Assembly (NCBI RefSeq): GCF_902167145.1
Contig: NC_050104.1
Coordinates: forward strand, 3,720,001 to 3,784,000
Direction of reading: 5' to 3'
DNA: 64,000 nucleotides
DNA from: Zea mays
Lineage: Eukaryota > Streptophyta > Magnoliopsida > Poales > Poaceae
Positions 33,201-44,000 of this stretch are shown piece by piece; within the stretch, counting starts at the first letter, position 1, and each line of letters opens with the position of its first letter. Made by a program: the position numbers and the translations under genes. The notes below the pieces were generated by a model. That model made no database searches and was not told the origin of the DNA. It saw only the letters and a list, made by a program, of their open reading frames with translations.

Positions 33201-33446
33201 CCACTCCTATGTGATAATGAGAGTGCTATCCGCATGGCGGAAAATCCTGTTGAGCACAGCCGCACAAAGCACATAGACATCCGGCATCACTTTTTGAGAG
33301 ACCACCAGCAAAAGGGGGATATCGACGTGTTTCATGTTAGCACCGAGAACCAGCTAGCCGATATCTTTACCAAGCCTCTAGATGAGAAGACCTTTTGCAG
33401 GCTGCGTAGTGAGCTAAATGTCTTAGATTCACGGAACTTGGATTGA
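30246..33446 (+). CDS. pol: Copia-2 Pol polyprotein
   Basis: Conserved pol sequence begins VYASGGSSW at 30246. It carries the protease WIIDSGC, integrase MDLFGP, SDNGSEF and [21 protein letters not shown] and RNase H DSDYAGC, STAEAEY and LCDNES, all intact. The codon before GTT is CAG (TTGCAG/G), where copia-1 and copia-3 have TAG, so here the +1 frame from gag is open. In all three elements the base pattern fits a splice acceptor. No ATG precedes the protease active site. Confidence 0.93.
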   Translation, partial: VYASGGSSWIIDSGCTNHMTEEKKMFTSYVKNKDSQDSIIFGDGNQGKVKGLGKIAISNEHSISNVFLVESLGYNLLSVSQLCNMGYNCLFTNVDVSVFRRSDGSLAFKGVLDGKLYLVDFAKEEAGLDACLIAKTSMGWLWHRRLAHVGMKNLHKLLKGEHVIGLTNVQFEKDRPCAACQAGKQVGGAHHSKNVMTTSRPLELLHMDLFGPVAYLSIGGSKYGLVIVDDFSRFTWVFFLQDKSETQGTLKRFLRRAQNEFELKVKKIRSDNGSEFKNLQVEEFLEEEGIKHEFSAPYTPQQNGVVERKNRTLIDMARTMLGEFKTPECFWTEAVNTACHAINRVYLHRLLKKTSYELLTGNKPNVSYFRVFGSKCYILVKKGRNSKFAPKAVEGFLLGYDSNTKAYRVFNKSSGLVEVSSDVVFDETNGSPREQVVNLDDVDEEDVPTAAMRTMAIGDVRPQEHLEQDQPSSSTMVHPPTQDDEQVHQQEACDQGGAQDDHVMEEEAEPAPPTQVRAMIQRDHPIDQILGDISKGVTTRSRLVNFCENYSFVSSIEPFRVEDALLDPDWVLAMQEELNNFKRNEVWTLVPRPKQNVVGTKWVFRNKQDEHGVVTRNKARLVAKGYAQVAGLDFEETFAPVARLESIRILLAYAAHHSFRLYQMDVKSAFLNGPIKEEVYVEQPPDFEDERYPDHVCKLSKALYGLKQAPRAWYECLRDFLIANAFKVGKADPTLFTKTCDGDLFVCQIYVDDIIFGSTNKKSCEEFSRVMTQKFEMSMMGELNYFLGFQVKQLKDGTFISQTKYTQDLLKRFGMKDAKPAKTPMGTDGHTDLNKGGKSVDQRAYRSMIGSLLYLCASRPDIMLSVCMCARFQSDPKECHLVAVKRILRYLVATPCFGLWYPKGSTFDLIGYSDSDYAGCKVDRKSTSGTCQFLGRSLVSWNSKKQTSVALSTAEAEYVAAGQCCAKLLWMRQTLRDFGYNLSKVPLLCDNESAIRMAENPVEHSRTKHIDIRHHFLRDHQQKGDIDVFHVSTENQLADIFTKPLDEKTFCRLRSELNVLDSRNLD

Positions 33447-34232
33447 ATTGTAGCATACATGTGTTTATGCCTTTGATCATGTTCATTCTGCATTTTGTTG
33501 CTTATTGTGGTGCTCAAGTTGTACAAACACTCCCTGAACCTCACAAGTCCGTTGCGAAGTGATGCACATGTTTAGGGGGAGATGTGTTACAACTTGACCC
33601 TTTGAGACTAACTATATGCTTGAGTTTGCTTGATTTAGTCTCAAAGGAGAATTGAAAGGGAAAAGGTGGACTTGGACCATGAAAGACTTCCACTGCACTC
33701 CGATGAGAGGGTAACTTATTCCAAGTCCATCTCATGAACTCTTATTGCCTTTGTATTCTTATTGAAGATTTTGGTGAGGCAATGGGGTTATAGGGCCAAA
33801 GTTGATCCCGTTTTGGTGCTTGATGCCAAAGGGGGAGAAAATTAAGGCCAAAGCAATAAATGGATCAGCTACCACTTGAGAAATTTTGAAAATAGCGAAA
33901 TAGAGCTTTTGGTTTGTCAAAACTCTAGGATTGTCTTTTTTGTCAAAAGTTGGCTTCTTGTGGGGAGAAGTAGTGATTATGGGAAAAAGGGGGAGTTTTT
34001 GAAATCTTTGATCAATCTCTTTTGGAATGACTCTCTTTATGCTTCAACATGTGTGTTTGACTTAGAGATAGAGAATTGAGTTTAATTTGCAAAAACAAAC
34101 CAAGTGGTGGCAAAGGATGATCCATATATGCCAAATCAAATCAAAATGAATTTAAGTTCTATTTGAAGTGATTTTGCACTTGTTCTAGTTGCTTTATGTT
34201 GTGTTGGCATAAATCACCAAAAAGGGGGAGAT
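33447..34232 (+). other. Copia-2 3' non-coding region
   Basis: Three internal gggggag tracts (near 33574, 33831 and 33989) precede the polypurine tract at 34220-34232. No further ORF is convincing, so there is no env-like gene in this element. Confidence 0.7.
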
Positions 34233-35480
34233 TGAAAGGGAAATGTGCCCTTGGGCCATTTCTAAGTATTTTGGTGATTGAGTGTCAACACAAAGTGCTT
34301 AAATGTGAATTTATGCCCATGGATGAACAAAGTGCAAATCACAAGTAAAGGTATGTTTCTAAGCCTTAGTACATTGGTTTTGTGTACTAATATACTCGTC
34401 TAAGTGTTAGAAACAGGAGAAAACGAGTCAGAGAAGAGTTGGCTGTGTACAGCCAAAAGGCTGTTTCGGTCTGGGGCACCGGACTGTCTGGTGGTGCACC
34501 GGACAGTGTCCGGTGCGCCAGGCTGCCTCGGGCGAAGAGGCCGCTCTCGGGAATTTGCCGACGGCGTACGGCTAAAATTCACCGGACTGTCCGGTGTGCA
34601 CCGGACTGTCCGGTGAGCCAACGGTCGGCCGGGCCAACGGTCGGCCGCGCGATCTGCGCAGGGCACGTGGCCGAGCCAACGGTCGGAAGGGGGCACCGGA
34701 CATGTCCGGTGCGCCAGTGGCTCCCAGATCTCCAACGGTCGGCAACGGTCGGCTGCGCCGTTTTTGGAAATAAATCGGGCACTGGACAGTGTCCGGTGTG
34801 CACCGGACTGTCCGGTGCGCCCGAAGACAGAAGGCAAGGATGGCCTTCCAGATTTGTTCTCAACGGCTCCTAGCTGCCTTGGGGCTATAAAAGGGACCCC
34901 TAGGCGCATGGAGGAGCACACACAAAGCATTCCTACAACATTCCTAAGCACCAAGACATCGATCTCGCGCATTCGTTTCATTGTGATAGCATATAGAGCT
35001 CTTGTGGAGTTGTGAACTCTTTGAGTTGTGTTGCGAGCTCTTGTTGCTACTTGTGTGCGTGTTGTTGCTCTGATTTTGAGTCTTGTGTGCGTTGCTAGTT
35101 CCTCCCTTACTCCGTATTTCTTTGTGAATCTCAAGTGTAAGGGCGAGAGGCTCCAAGTTGTGGAGATTCCTCGCAAACGGGATATTGAAAGGTAAAGCAA
35201 AACACCGTGGTATTCAAGTTGGTCTTTGGACCGCTTGAGAGGGGTTGATTGCAACCCTCGTTCGTTGGGACGCCACAACGTGGAGTAGGCAAGCGTTGGT
35301 CTTGGCCGAACCACGGGATAAACCACTGTGTCATCTCTGTGTGTGATCTCTTGTGGTATTGCGTTGTTGAGACTCCTTTATAGTCACTTGGAAATTATTG
35401 TGCTAACACTTAACAAGTTTTTGTGGCTATAAGTTTAAGTTTCACAGGATCACCTATTCACCCCCCTCTAGGTGCTCTCA
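34233..35480 (+). repeat. Copia-2 3' LTR
   Basis: 1248 bp, differing from the 5' LTR by ten substitutions by eye, one single-base insertion (near 34700) and a shorter C run. It is followed by ggaag. Confidence 0.92.
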
Positions 35481-35529
35481 GGAAGGCGTCGTCGATTCCG
35501 CCGCCGGCGGGCGGGCTGTCGACCGCCAT
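35481..35529 (-). pseudogene. Gypsy Gag N-terminal 16 codons, cut off by copia-2
   Basis: On minus, ATG at 35529 opens a frame (MAVDSPPAGGG...) that reaches the copia-2 target site after 49 bases. It continues in phase on the other side at 26548. An overlapping upstream minus frame (35650-35468) lies in the leader and could be an upstream ORF or an alternative start. I prefer 35529 because its frame matches the long gag frame. Confidence 0.6.
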
Positions 35530-35710
35530 TGTCGTTGTCGCGCGGCGGTGGAAGGAGTATCATGTCGTAGCTGCCGTCGAAGGACATGAACTCAAGGCTC
35601 CCGAAACGGAGCACCGTCCCGGGTCGGAGAGGTTGCTGGAGACTGCCCATCTGGAGCTTGACGGGAAGCTGTTCGTCAACACGCAGCAGGCCCCTACCTG
35701 GCGCGCCAAC
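35530..35710 (-). other. Gypsy leader and primer-binding site
   Basis: On minus, directly after the 5' LTR, the primer-binding region reads ttggcgcgccaggtagggg (35709-35691). I cannot name the tRNA with certainty. The rest is a leader of about 160 bases with a small upstream ORF. Confidence 0.65.
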
Positions 35711-37203
35711 TGTCGGCGTTTCGAGACCGGGGGGTCCCTAAGCCGACGAGTGAATGTGCCGCGTGCCCCAGCCCAGATGGGTCGAGCGCGTGGGCGAGCG
35801 CGAAGGGGGGAAGCGAGGTGGCCGGAGACGGGCGTGAGAGAGGTGGAAATCCCGCGGCCTTCGTGTTCGTCCCGCGCCCAGGTCGGGTGCGCTTGTAGTA
35901 GGGGGTTACAAGCGTCCACGCGGGTGAGGGAAGCGAGCGGCCCCAAGAGAGCGCCTGTCTCGTCCTCGTCCCCGCGCGGCCAACCTTCCTCTAAGAGGGC
36001 CCCGGTCCTTCCTTTTATAGGCGTAAGGAGAGGATCCAGGTGTACAATGGGGGTGTAGCAGAGTGCTACGCGTCTAGCGGGGGGGAGCTAGCGCCCTAAG
36101 TACATGCCGATGTGGCAGCCGGAGAGATCTTGGCACCTAGCTGGTGTGATGTCGTGGCCGTCAGAGGAGCAGCGGAGCCTGGCGGAGGGACAGCTGTCGG
36201 AGCGGTCGAGTCCTTGTTGACGTCCTCCTGCTTTCGTAAGAGAGCTGAGAGTCGCCGTCGTCACAGGGCATGCGAGGCGCCATCATTGCCTATCTGGCGG
36301 AGCTAGCCAGATGGGACACCGGTCTTGTTCTCTGCGGCCCGAGTCAGCTCGGGGTAGGGTGATGATGGCGCTTCCTGTTGACGTGGCTGGCCCGCGCCTG
36401 AGGTCGGGCGACGTGGAGGCTCCTCCGAAGCCGAGGTCGAGTCTGTCTTCCGTGGCCGAGTCCGAGTCCGAGCCCCTGGGTCGGGCGAGGCGGAGGTCGT
36501 TCGGCAGAGGCCAGGGCGGAGTCCGAGCCCTGGGGTCGGGCGAAGCGGAGTTCGTCGTCTTCTGGGGCCGAGCCCTGAGTCGGGCGGAGCGGAGTTCGCC
36601 GTCTTCCGGGACTTAGCCCGAGTCCGAGCCCTGGGTCGGGCGGAGCGGAGTTCGCCGTCTTCTGGGACTTATCCCGAGTCCGAGCCCTGGGTCGGGCGGA
36701 GCGGAGTTTCCCGTGGAGCCTTTGGCAGGGCCTGACTACCTGTCAGTCTCACTCTGTTAAGTGGCACTGCAGTCGGAGTGGCGCAGGCGGCGCTGTCCTT
36801 TTGTCAGGCCGGTCAGTGGAGCGGCGAAGTGACGGCGGTCACTTCGGCTCTGCCGGGGGGCGCGCGTCAGGATAAAGGTGTCAGGCCACCTTTGCGTTAA
36901 ATGCTCCTGCGACTCGGTCGGTCGGTGCGGCGATTTAGTTAGGGTTGCTTCTTAGCGAAGGCATGGCCTCGGGCGAGCCGGAGATGTGTCCGCCATTGGA
37001 GGGGGGCCTCGGGCGAGACGGAAATCCCTCGGGGTCGGCTGCCCTTGTCCGAGGCTAGGCTCGGGCGAGGCGTGATCGAGTCGCTCGTATGGACTGATCC
37101 CTGACTTAATCGCACCCATCAGGCCTTTGCAGCTTTATGCTGATGGGGGTTACCAGCTGAGAATTAGGAGTCTTGAGGGTACCCCTAATTATGGTCCCCG
37201 ACA
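35711..37203 (-). repeat. Gypsy 5' LTR (right copy, 1493 bp)
   Basis: In element orientation it starts at 37203 with TGTCGGGG and ends at 35711. The TATA box (ctataaaagg, minus, 36020-36011) would start transcription near 35985 towards gag. About 23 single-base differences and a missing 12 bp distinguish it from the left LTR. It is followed by the target duplication aatat. Confidence 0.92.
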
Positions 37204-37208
37204 AATAT

Positions 37209-37728
37209 TAGCTATATAAAAACTATAATAAATAGGATAGTGAGTTATTCTATATAAATTGCTTCTATTGGGTTATATAACTATGTGAATTTAATAAACA
37301 TAGAATTCACATATAATTTAATAAACATAGATTCTATGTGAATTCTATGTAAAAGTTATATACCATTTTTTGTATTACTACGACTAGCAGCGAGACCAAG
37401 TTGGTGCCTGGTTGTAGAGGAAAGCTAGGTTGTAAGGGCAATGATGCTGCAAAGTCATGCACCACTCTTAATGACAGCTTTTCTCTCTTTGGTCTGACAA
37501 GCAAACTTTCTAGTTTCTACCTATTTTTTCCGAGTCTTCTGCTTACATGTGTGCTTTCTTCTGTCTTTTTTTGTGCTGCTTAATGTGATACTTAGTTGCT
37601 TGAGTGAAGCCTAAGAACGGGGTGATGTGGGTCGATAGATCCAACCATGATGCAGACTGAAATTTATTTGAGGGAAAATCTAATTATAGCTGATGGTTCT
37701 CGAGTTTACATGATATGTAAGCCATATT
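37209..37728. other. Intergenic, AT-rich
   Basis: No supported gene. An inverted repeat (catagaattcacata and tatgtgaattctatg) occurs at about 37297-37350. Before the gypsy insertion this sequence was continuous with 5336 and leftward. Confidence 0.45.
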
Positions 37729-38771
37729 TCTACTATATATATACTATACTTAAAGCACTAGTTTCAACGATCCTCACGCATCATCTTTTTACAAATAACT
37801 CATCACAGCTATTTTAAATTAATCCGTTGCACGCCTATAGATAGCCAAACGGCGGCCTGGTATGGGCTAGACGCCCGCGGGCCACAACTCTGGCTCAGTC
37901 ACGCCATGCCGGCCTGCTGACTGTGTCGGGCCAGCCCATTAGACCGTCGGCCCATTTGATTAAATCAGCGTAAAATATTAAACAACAATGTAGGAGGTAG
38001 GGTTCGAACCCATGTCCTGATGGAAAAAGGGCAGGAGACACTGGGTGAAGTTGTCTAAGCAGTAGAACATCATGCTCAAATGTTTTTTATATTGAATATA
38101 AATTGTATATATGTATATACATTTTTTTTGTAAAATAAAAAAATACAATCGGGCCGGGCCGGGCCAGCACTACGGGCCGAGGCTACAACCCAAGCACGAC
38201 ACGACGTTCTTGGCTCTTGCAAACATTATATCGTTTTGGAGACCACATTAGCGCAATGGACTCTATGGTATTTGACGTTGCTGAATTGGATGGAGCAACA
38301 ACGATTGTCACACTAACAGTAAAATGAAATGTTATTTGTTGGTTTTAAACGTTAGTAATTGCTACGAAGTAGCATAATTTATATGGAGCGCATCCAGTTT
38401 TTATTTATGCCTGACTTTAGCAATTACTCTATATTTTGATCTATCTTTTTTTATAAGTTTGACTTTATGTGACTTATTTTAAAAACTTGAGCTCACAAAC
38501 TTTCTCTTATTTGGTCTCTCTATGGTGGAATTATACCATTTTATAATCTCTGTTCGTTTAGTCAATCGTTGTGAACTCTTATCTAATTCTTCACTTCATT
38601 GTCCGTGTTGTACCAAGATATATTGCACGAAGTAAACAATAACATCAGTTAGCCAAATCAAAAAATATTATACAGAGAGTTGAGATAATTAATAAAAAAT
38701 CTTGAAATTTTTTTATAGATAGTTTACGTAAGTATTATTATAAGCCGTCGCAACGCACAGACAACCGACTA

Positions 38772-38772
<1 letters not shown>
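37729..38772 (+). mobile_element. Helitron-like non-autonomous element (candidate)
   Basis: The left end (tctactatatata, then taaagcactagtttcaacg) resembles the TC-type 5' ends of grass Helitrons. The right end has a weak hairpin-type word (gccgtcgcaacgcac, 38742-38756) and then ctag at 38769-38772 followed by T, as for CTRR 3' ends. The base before TC is T, not A, so the left boundary is uncertain. There is no coding capacity. A GC-rich section (37850-38220) rich in gggcc words may be a nested repeat. Confidence 0.45.

Positions 38773-38853
<81 letters not shown>
38773..38853. repeat. (TA)n microsatellite, about 81 bp
   Basis: Uninterrupted TA dinucleotides directly follow the Helitron-like 3' end. 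The long Tyr/Ile open frame read across it is an artefact of the repeat. Confidence 0.95.
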
Positions 38854-38856
<3 letters not shown>

Positions 38857-39194
38857 TGCTCGTGTGTTGTAACGGAAACACATAATACCATGATAACTTA
38901 TATACAAAATATGTATTATACTGTTATGAGAAAAGATTTCATAATCCATTTGTGATCCTGGTCATACATAAATTTCGTTATTTTAATCTAGTCGTTTCAC
39001 CACTACATTGCAACCATCAGTATCATACCGACTTCGATATATGTCACGATTTATATAGTCTCATCATTGTAGAGCACGTCCCGCACCTGCCGGAAGAAGT
39101 CCCCTCGCGTACATCGTCAGTCATCAAACACGCACCACCATATATGCTTGCTTAAACAAAAAGACAAGTGTGTGTTTGCGAAGAGAATTAAAGG
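38854..39194. other. Intergenic, no gene recognised
   Basis: AT-rich DNA without a credible ORF, between the TA repeat and the phosphatase pseudogene. Confidence 0.45.
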
Positions 39195-40387
39195 CAGACC
39201 GGCATAAAAACTACTCTGACGGTGGCGAGGATGACGAACTGGTCATTGATGTTAGTCCTCCTCTGCGTCACCTCGGACGCCGAAATGACGCCACAGTCCT
39301 TGATATAGTAGTCATCGAACGCACGCGATATGGAGAGTACCGATGATTCTTGGCTGGGCTGTCAGACGAAGTATACCTCGGGCTCATCAGCGAGGTAGTA
39401 CACCTGGCCGTTGCACCACCGGATACGCTACTCCTCTACATACATCATGTTCGAGGACACTCACATAACGTCAGCAATAACCGTTGTCCTAGCTAGGGCT
39501 GGAAAAAAAGCTCGAGCTCGATGAGCTGGCTCGGGCTCGCAGTAGCTCGGCTCGGCTCGGACCGGCTCGACGCTCAGAACGAGCTCGAGCCGAGCCTGTT
39601 TTTGTGGCTCGTGAAAAGAGCGAGCCAGCTCGGCTCGGCTCGGTGCAGCTCGCGAGCTGGCTCGTGGCTCGATCTAACAACAATTTATTACATAAAATCT
39701 TAATTAGCATATAATATTAGTACAAAGTAGACAATAATTTATATTATTTGAGATTACTATACAAAAATAATCTATTTTCTATATTATATTAGTGATATAT
39801 CTATTTTACTAATTTAAAATATGTTATTTAAAATATTTTTAAGATTTTATATTATAATTTAGAGAACAGATTTAAATTTATAGTTGGGCTCGTTGGCTCG
39901 GCGAGCCGGCTCGCGAGCCTAGAGCGAGCCGAGCCGAGCCGCTTTTCCGAGCTCGCCGGATGAGCGAGCCGAGCCGAGCCGAGCTCGTTGCGTGAACGAG
40001 CCGCAGCGAGCCGAGCCGAGCCGAGCTCGGCTCGGCTCGTTTCCACCCCTAGTCCTAGCACACAAAAATTCATGGCTGGTCCGTAGCGACTTACGTGATA
40101 GGTTGAGCTTCAAGTGGACGATGAGCTGGACGACGTGATGACACCGTCGTCGGATGCGGTGTCTAGAACAACCTGAGAGTCGCCGACGTTGGCGATGACC
40201 ATGAGCCCCCCTGCTTGACGATAGACAGCGCGGTGTAGCCGGTCTGGACCGCGTCCAAGCGACGGCTGCGCCAGAGCTTGTTGTAGACAACGACGTATCC
40301 GGCCACGTAGGACTGCTTCCGGTGGTCGAATTGGCAGTCGTCAAGCTTCTTCTCGTCGTCGATGAGCGACGCCAACGCGAGCGCCTC
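39195..40387 (-). pseudogene. Protein phosphatase 2C pseudogene
   Basis: Two exon remnants on minus. The first (40387-40095) follows an acceptor (ctaacag) and reads EALALASLIDDEKKLDDCQF, then GYTALSIVKQGG and, after a one-base loss in a G run, MVIANVGDSQVVL. It ends at a gtaag donor (40094-40090). The second (about 39435-39195) reads RIRWCNGQVYYLADEPEVYF, then a TGA stop, then SRAFDDYYIKDCGVIS and DQFVILAT. These blocks are the GxTA, NVGDS, DEP, SRAFGD-type and FVILA motifs of plant PP2C phosphatases. Frameshifts and stops, and loss of the rest of the catalytic domain, make it a relic. The intron holds the hAT-type element at 39494-40051. Confidence 0.75.
39494..40051. mobile_element. hAT-type non-autonomous element (558 bp)
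   Basis: Imperfect terminal inverted repeats (tagggctggaaaaaaagctc and, from the right end inwards, taggggtggaaacgagccga) and an exact 8-bp target duplication gtcctagc (39486-39493 and 40052-40059) define it. The subterminal regions are dense in gctcg/cgagc words and the centre is AT-rich, with no transposase. It interrupts the intron of the PP2C pseudogene. A decayed relative is at 3636-4100. Confidence 0.88.
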
Positions 40388-41045
40388 CTGTTAGTGGTGT
40401 TTGTTAGGGGTTTCTAAGTAAGAAACATGGATTTTGTTTGGCGTTGGTTTATGAAAATGACTCACAAGTGAGATCCATGTAAAAAAATTTACGGAGAATA
40501 AATGTTACGCATGCAAAAAAAGGAATTTAAGTTAAAAACATTATTCAGACAAAATAAATTGCATGCAAAGCTCTTCTTTAAATACTACTCACTCCATCCA
40601 AAAATATAATTCAAAAATCTTGGTAATACTTATCTACTACTATGCATTATGCAAGTGTAGCAGGTGGGCTTAGTGAGAGTTGTAGTAGATATTTTTCCTG
40701 TTATAAATGTAGACATAAACACACATATGGTGTAGCTGTAACTACTACTCACATTTGCCTGAGGGATCATGTGTTCAAATCCCCTAGGAGGCATTTATGT
40801 TTTTTAATTTTAGGTAGACGCAGGCTACCTTTTCCGCCTTAAGTACTAGAGATATTTTTTTTGAAATATTAGATGAGTAAACGGCGCACCAAGCACGTAC
40901 AGCTGTGGGACACGGGTAAAGGCCAAAACCGGCCCGACATGATCCAGAACCTTACCTCTCCACGCATCAACAAATGCTCCCCCTCTCAAAGCCCGCCTCC
41001 GGTTTCCGTCCCCCATCCTCCTCCGCCCCCCAGCCGCCGCATCCA
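40388..41045. other. Upstream region of the LRR gene
   Basis: AT-rich to about 40870, then GC-rich. A Stowaway-like left end (tactcactccatccaaaaat) occurs near 40588 without a partner. The gene's promoter should lie within this stretch, but I see no clear TATA box close to the start. An in-frame ATG at 40974 could extend the protein by 24 residues. Confidence 0.45.
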
Positions 41046-44000
41046 ATGGAGTCCTCGCTCCTCCTCTCTACCCCGCGCCCGCTCAAGCCCTTCCATCCGC
41101 ATCACTTCCCCACCGCTCGTCGTCGCGACGCGTCCTTCCGCGGGAAGCCCCCTCCGCCGCCGCCCCTGCCACCGCTCGGACGCGGCAGCCGCCGGTTGGG
41201 TCGGGCGGTGCCGCGCGCCTCGAGCGAGGCGTTCGGCGACGGATTCCGCAGCCAGGACAGGCCTCCCGGGGTTAGCAGCGGGGGTGTTCGCCGGAGGACC
41301 TACCGCGAGGCGCAGGGCGAGGCGGCCGTGCCACCCGTGGCCGCGGCCGCGAGAGCAGTCGCGCCCTACGTCGCCCCGGTCGGGGCAGTACTCATGCTGA
41401 GCTTTGGTATGACCTAGTCTTGTCGTTATGTACAACACTTTCTGCTGTTCCCACATGCGACGCCCCGTCACTTGTCATCATATCATTGGGTTATAATTGC
41501 TCACATCCATTGGTGTTGATGAGATATCGGAATAGTTTGCATTCTGTTAAAAAATAAATTTGAGCTGTGTGGCAAAAATGGATCAAAAAGTATTACTATT
41601 GCCTATAAATCAGTTGTGTATTTAGTGTACTCCATTCTGAGAAAAATCAACTTATACTTTTGAGAAAAAAGGGGGGAAATGCAATTCATACTTCACGATG
41701 TAACTTCATGGTTTTGGTCATAATGGATCATATCACATATGTTTAGGATGTGTTCATTCTCTGATGATGTGACGGTCATGTTTGAAGTTTTTGAGGCCTG
41801 TGTGGAATGGCTACTAATTCTCTGTTTCAGAGGACAGTCATATGGAAGGTGGTTCAGAATATGATTCCAGGGAAGAAAAAGGATCATGGTTCTGGAAAAC
41901 ATGCGCCTTCTGGTATCATGTGGTCCTTCGCTGCTGGCTCCAATTTGGCAACATCTACCCTCAGTGCTGAAAAGGAGTCGCGGAAAAATCTGAACAAGTT
42001 CTACAAAGAACTTCGAACTTTGAAAACTGTTAACATGGCTGGTAACTCAAGGGACTAAAGTTTGAATACATTGTCTGGAAATGTTGGGCTAAAGCTCCAA
42101 CATTGTGAGTGATAACTACATCTCAATTTGCTTGACAGGTCGTCAGTTTGGAGATGAGGGCCTGTTTTTTCTAGCAGAAAGCTTAGCCTATGACAAGGTC
42201 TGATATTTTAACCATTATCTGACTGTACCCAATATTCTATATGTATATTTGGCTATTTGCACACTTAGCTGCTCCTTGCTCCTGTACCTTAGCAGCTTAA
42301 TCTCATTTGAATGATTTAGAAAATGAATGTTTGTTCATGTGCATTTTCAGAGTGCAGAAGAGGTGGACTTTTCTGGCAATGGGATAACAGCTGTGGGGAT
42401 AGAAGCCTTTGATGGAGTTCTTCAGATAAACACAACTTTGAAAACTCTCAATTTATCTGGAAATGACATCGGGGATGAAGGAGCTAAGGTCTTTTCAATC
42501 TTATCATCTCTACATTCCACCTATCATTTTCTAATTTGCATGTTTTTTAATGGAAATCATACTCCCTTAGCCATAAATAAGTGATTTGACATCAACATGG
42601 TATCCAAAATATTTGACTAGTTGTTTTTCTCATACAACTCATCTTATTTTCAAATATACAACTAAACACACAAAGATAATTTGTAACCACAATTTGGAGT
42701 GGTTGACTTGAACATTTTCAAGTTTTCTGATTAATCGCGATTAATCGTCCAAGTCAGTTTGGACCAATCGTGATTAATCGCCCAAGTCCCCAGCCAGAAC
42801 GACCAGCAAGTCGTCCGACCTGAAAACCTTGGTTGACTTCACAAACATGTAGAGATAACTTTGCTGATACTACCTCTGTTCTTGAATATTTGTCGCCCAC
42901 TAGTTCATTTTTGAACTAAACGATGACAAATAAAAAAGAACGGAGGGAGTACTTGCTTAACTTCAACGGTTCTCCAAGGTTGGGTACCGTCTCATTGTGG
43001 TACTGGTACCAATGGGGCACCATCTGAGTTGCATTTTGATTACTTTCTTTAGTTTCTAACAATCTAACTTGAGCCTTTGCCTTGTTAGTCATCCAAATTT
43101 TTAGTGTTTATAGTTTTACTAGAGAAAGTAGCCAAGCTAAACCATAATGGTCCAGAAAATATAAATAGCAGCAAATATTTTCAATACTAAGTTGAGTATA
43201 TTACTCCTTTACACCTGACTGAATGTAACACTCATGAATGTTTACAGTGTCTTTCAGATATATTGGTTGAAAATGTGGGTATCCAGAAACTCCTCCTGAA
43301 CAGTATCAATATTGGGGACGAGGTGCTTGCTCCCCCTCTTGTTTGCTCTCCTCCGCTACCTACTTGTTTTGGATTGTAACATTCACTTCTCTTTTCAGGG
43401 TGCCAAGGCACTTTCGAACATGCTGAAAAAGAATAAATCAATACGTATTCTACAGTTCAGCAATAATGCAATTGAATACAGTGTAAGCATAAGCATCCAC
43501 AAAGACATGCACTTGAATATATATGGGAAAATTAATCACCATATTATGATAACACCCTTGAAAGGTTGCAAGACCTTTTACCTTTGTTTTTCCTTGAAAC
43601 AGGGTTTTGCAAGTATTGCAGAAGCCCTTTTAGAGAATAATACGATACGGAGCTTGTATCTCAAGTTAGTCACTCACAACCTGGTAGCCTTAATGTGATT
43701 TATACTGAATGTGTAAATGATTTTATGAATTATGAATACAGCCTATGATGAATAATTGTGTGTAAGTACTGACTAACTACTGGTGCGCTATGTTAAATTT
43801 CTCTAGTGGCAACTATGGTGGTCCCCTTGGTGCATGCAGCCTAGCTCAAGGAATTCTAGGGAATAAGTCTTTAAGGGTACTACTTAAGACACTTGGTTAT
43901 ATACTTCCAGTCTTCCACATAGTTTTAATGTTTTTTTTTTTGTAAAATTTTAAATGTTTGAAAGTGAAGCAGATTGAATTCCATCTTTGCTTATGCATCA

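Larger units (their letters stand above)
26554..35480 (+). mobile_element. Copia-2: full-length Sirevirus (Ji-like) Ty1/copia retrotransposon
   Basis: LTRs of 1250 and 1248 bp (26554-27803 and 34233-35480) with TGAAAGG...CTCTCA ends and an exact target duplication ggaag (26549-26553 and 35481-35485) define the element (8927 bp). The primer-binding site is at 27805-27816 and the polypurine tract at 34220-34232. I count ten substitutions plus two indels between LTRs (about 0.8%, roughly 0.3 My at 1.3e-8). gag and pol are open. The LTR type differs from copia-1 and copia-3. It sits inside the N-terminal coding part of the gypsy gag. Confidence 0.95.
5342..37203 (-). mobile_element. Ty3/gypsy (Tat-type) LTR retrotransposon, interrupted by two Sireviruses
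   Basis: The element is bounded by two LTRs (5342-6844 and 35711-37203) with TGTCGG...CCGACA ends and an exact 5-bp target duplication aatat (5337-5341 and 37204-37208). Gag and pol read on minus, so the right LTR is the functional 5' LTR. The primer-binding region abuts it (about 35693-35709) and a purine tract abuts the left LTR (minus, 6857-6845). Removing copia-1 and copia-2 with their target duplications leaves about 13.4 kb, normal for long Tat elements. Integrase follows RNase H and a second RNase H-like domain is present, a Tat feature. By hand count the LTRs differ at about 23 sites in 1490 plus a 12-bp indel. The family name (Flip/Xilon/Gyma-like) is not settled. Confidence 0.9.

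Noticed and set aside
33447..34232. Search for an env-like gene after copia-2 pol
   Set aside because: No frame of useful length or with membrane segments lies between pol and the 3' LTR. The same is true of copia-1.
38000..38030. gggttcgaacccatg as an RNA polymerase III B box (SINE or tRNA)
   Set aside because: No A box at the right distance and no cloverleaf could be drawn. A similar weak word at 40770 is equally isolated.
38713..38949. Tyr/Ile-repeat open frame
   Set aside because: Translation of the TA microsatellite.
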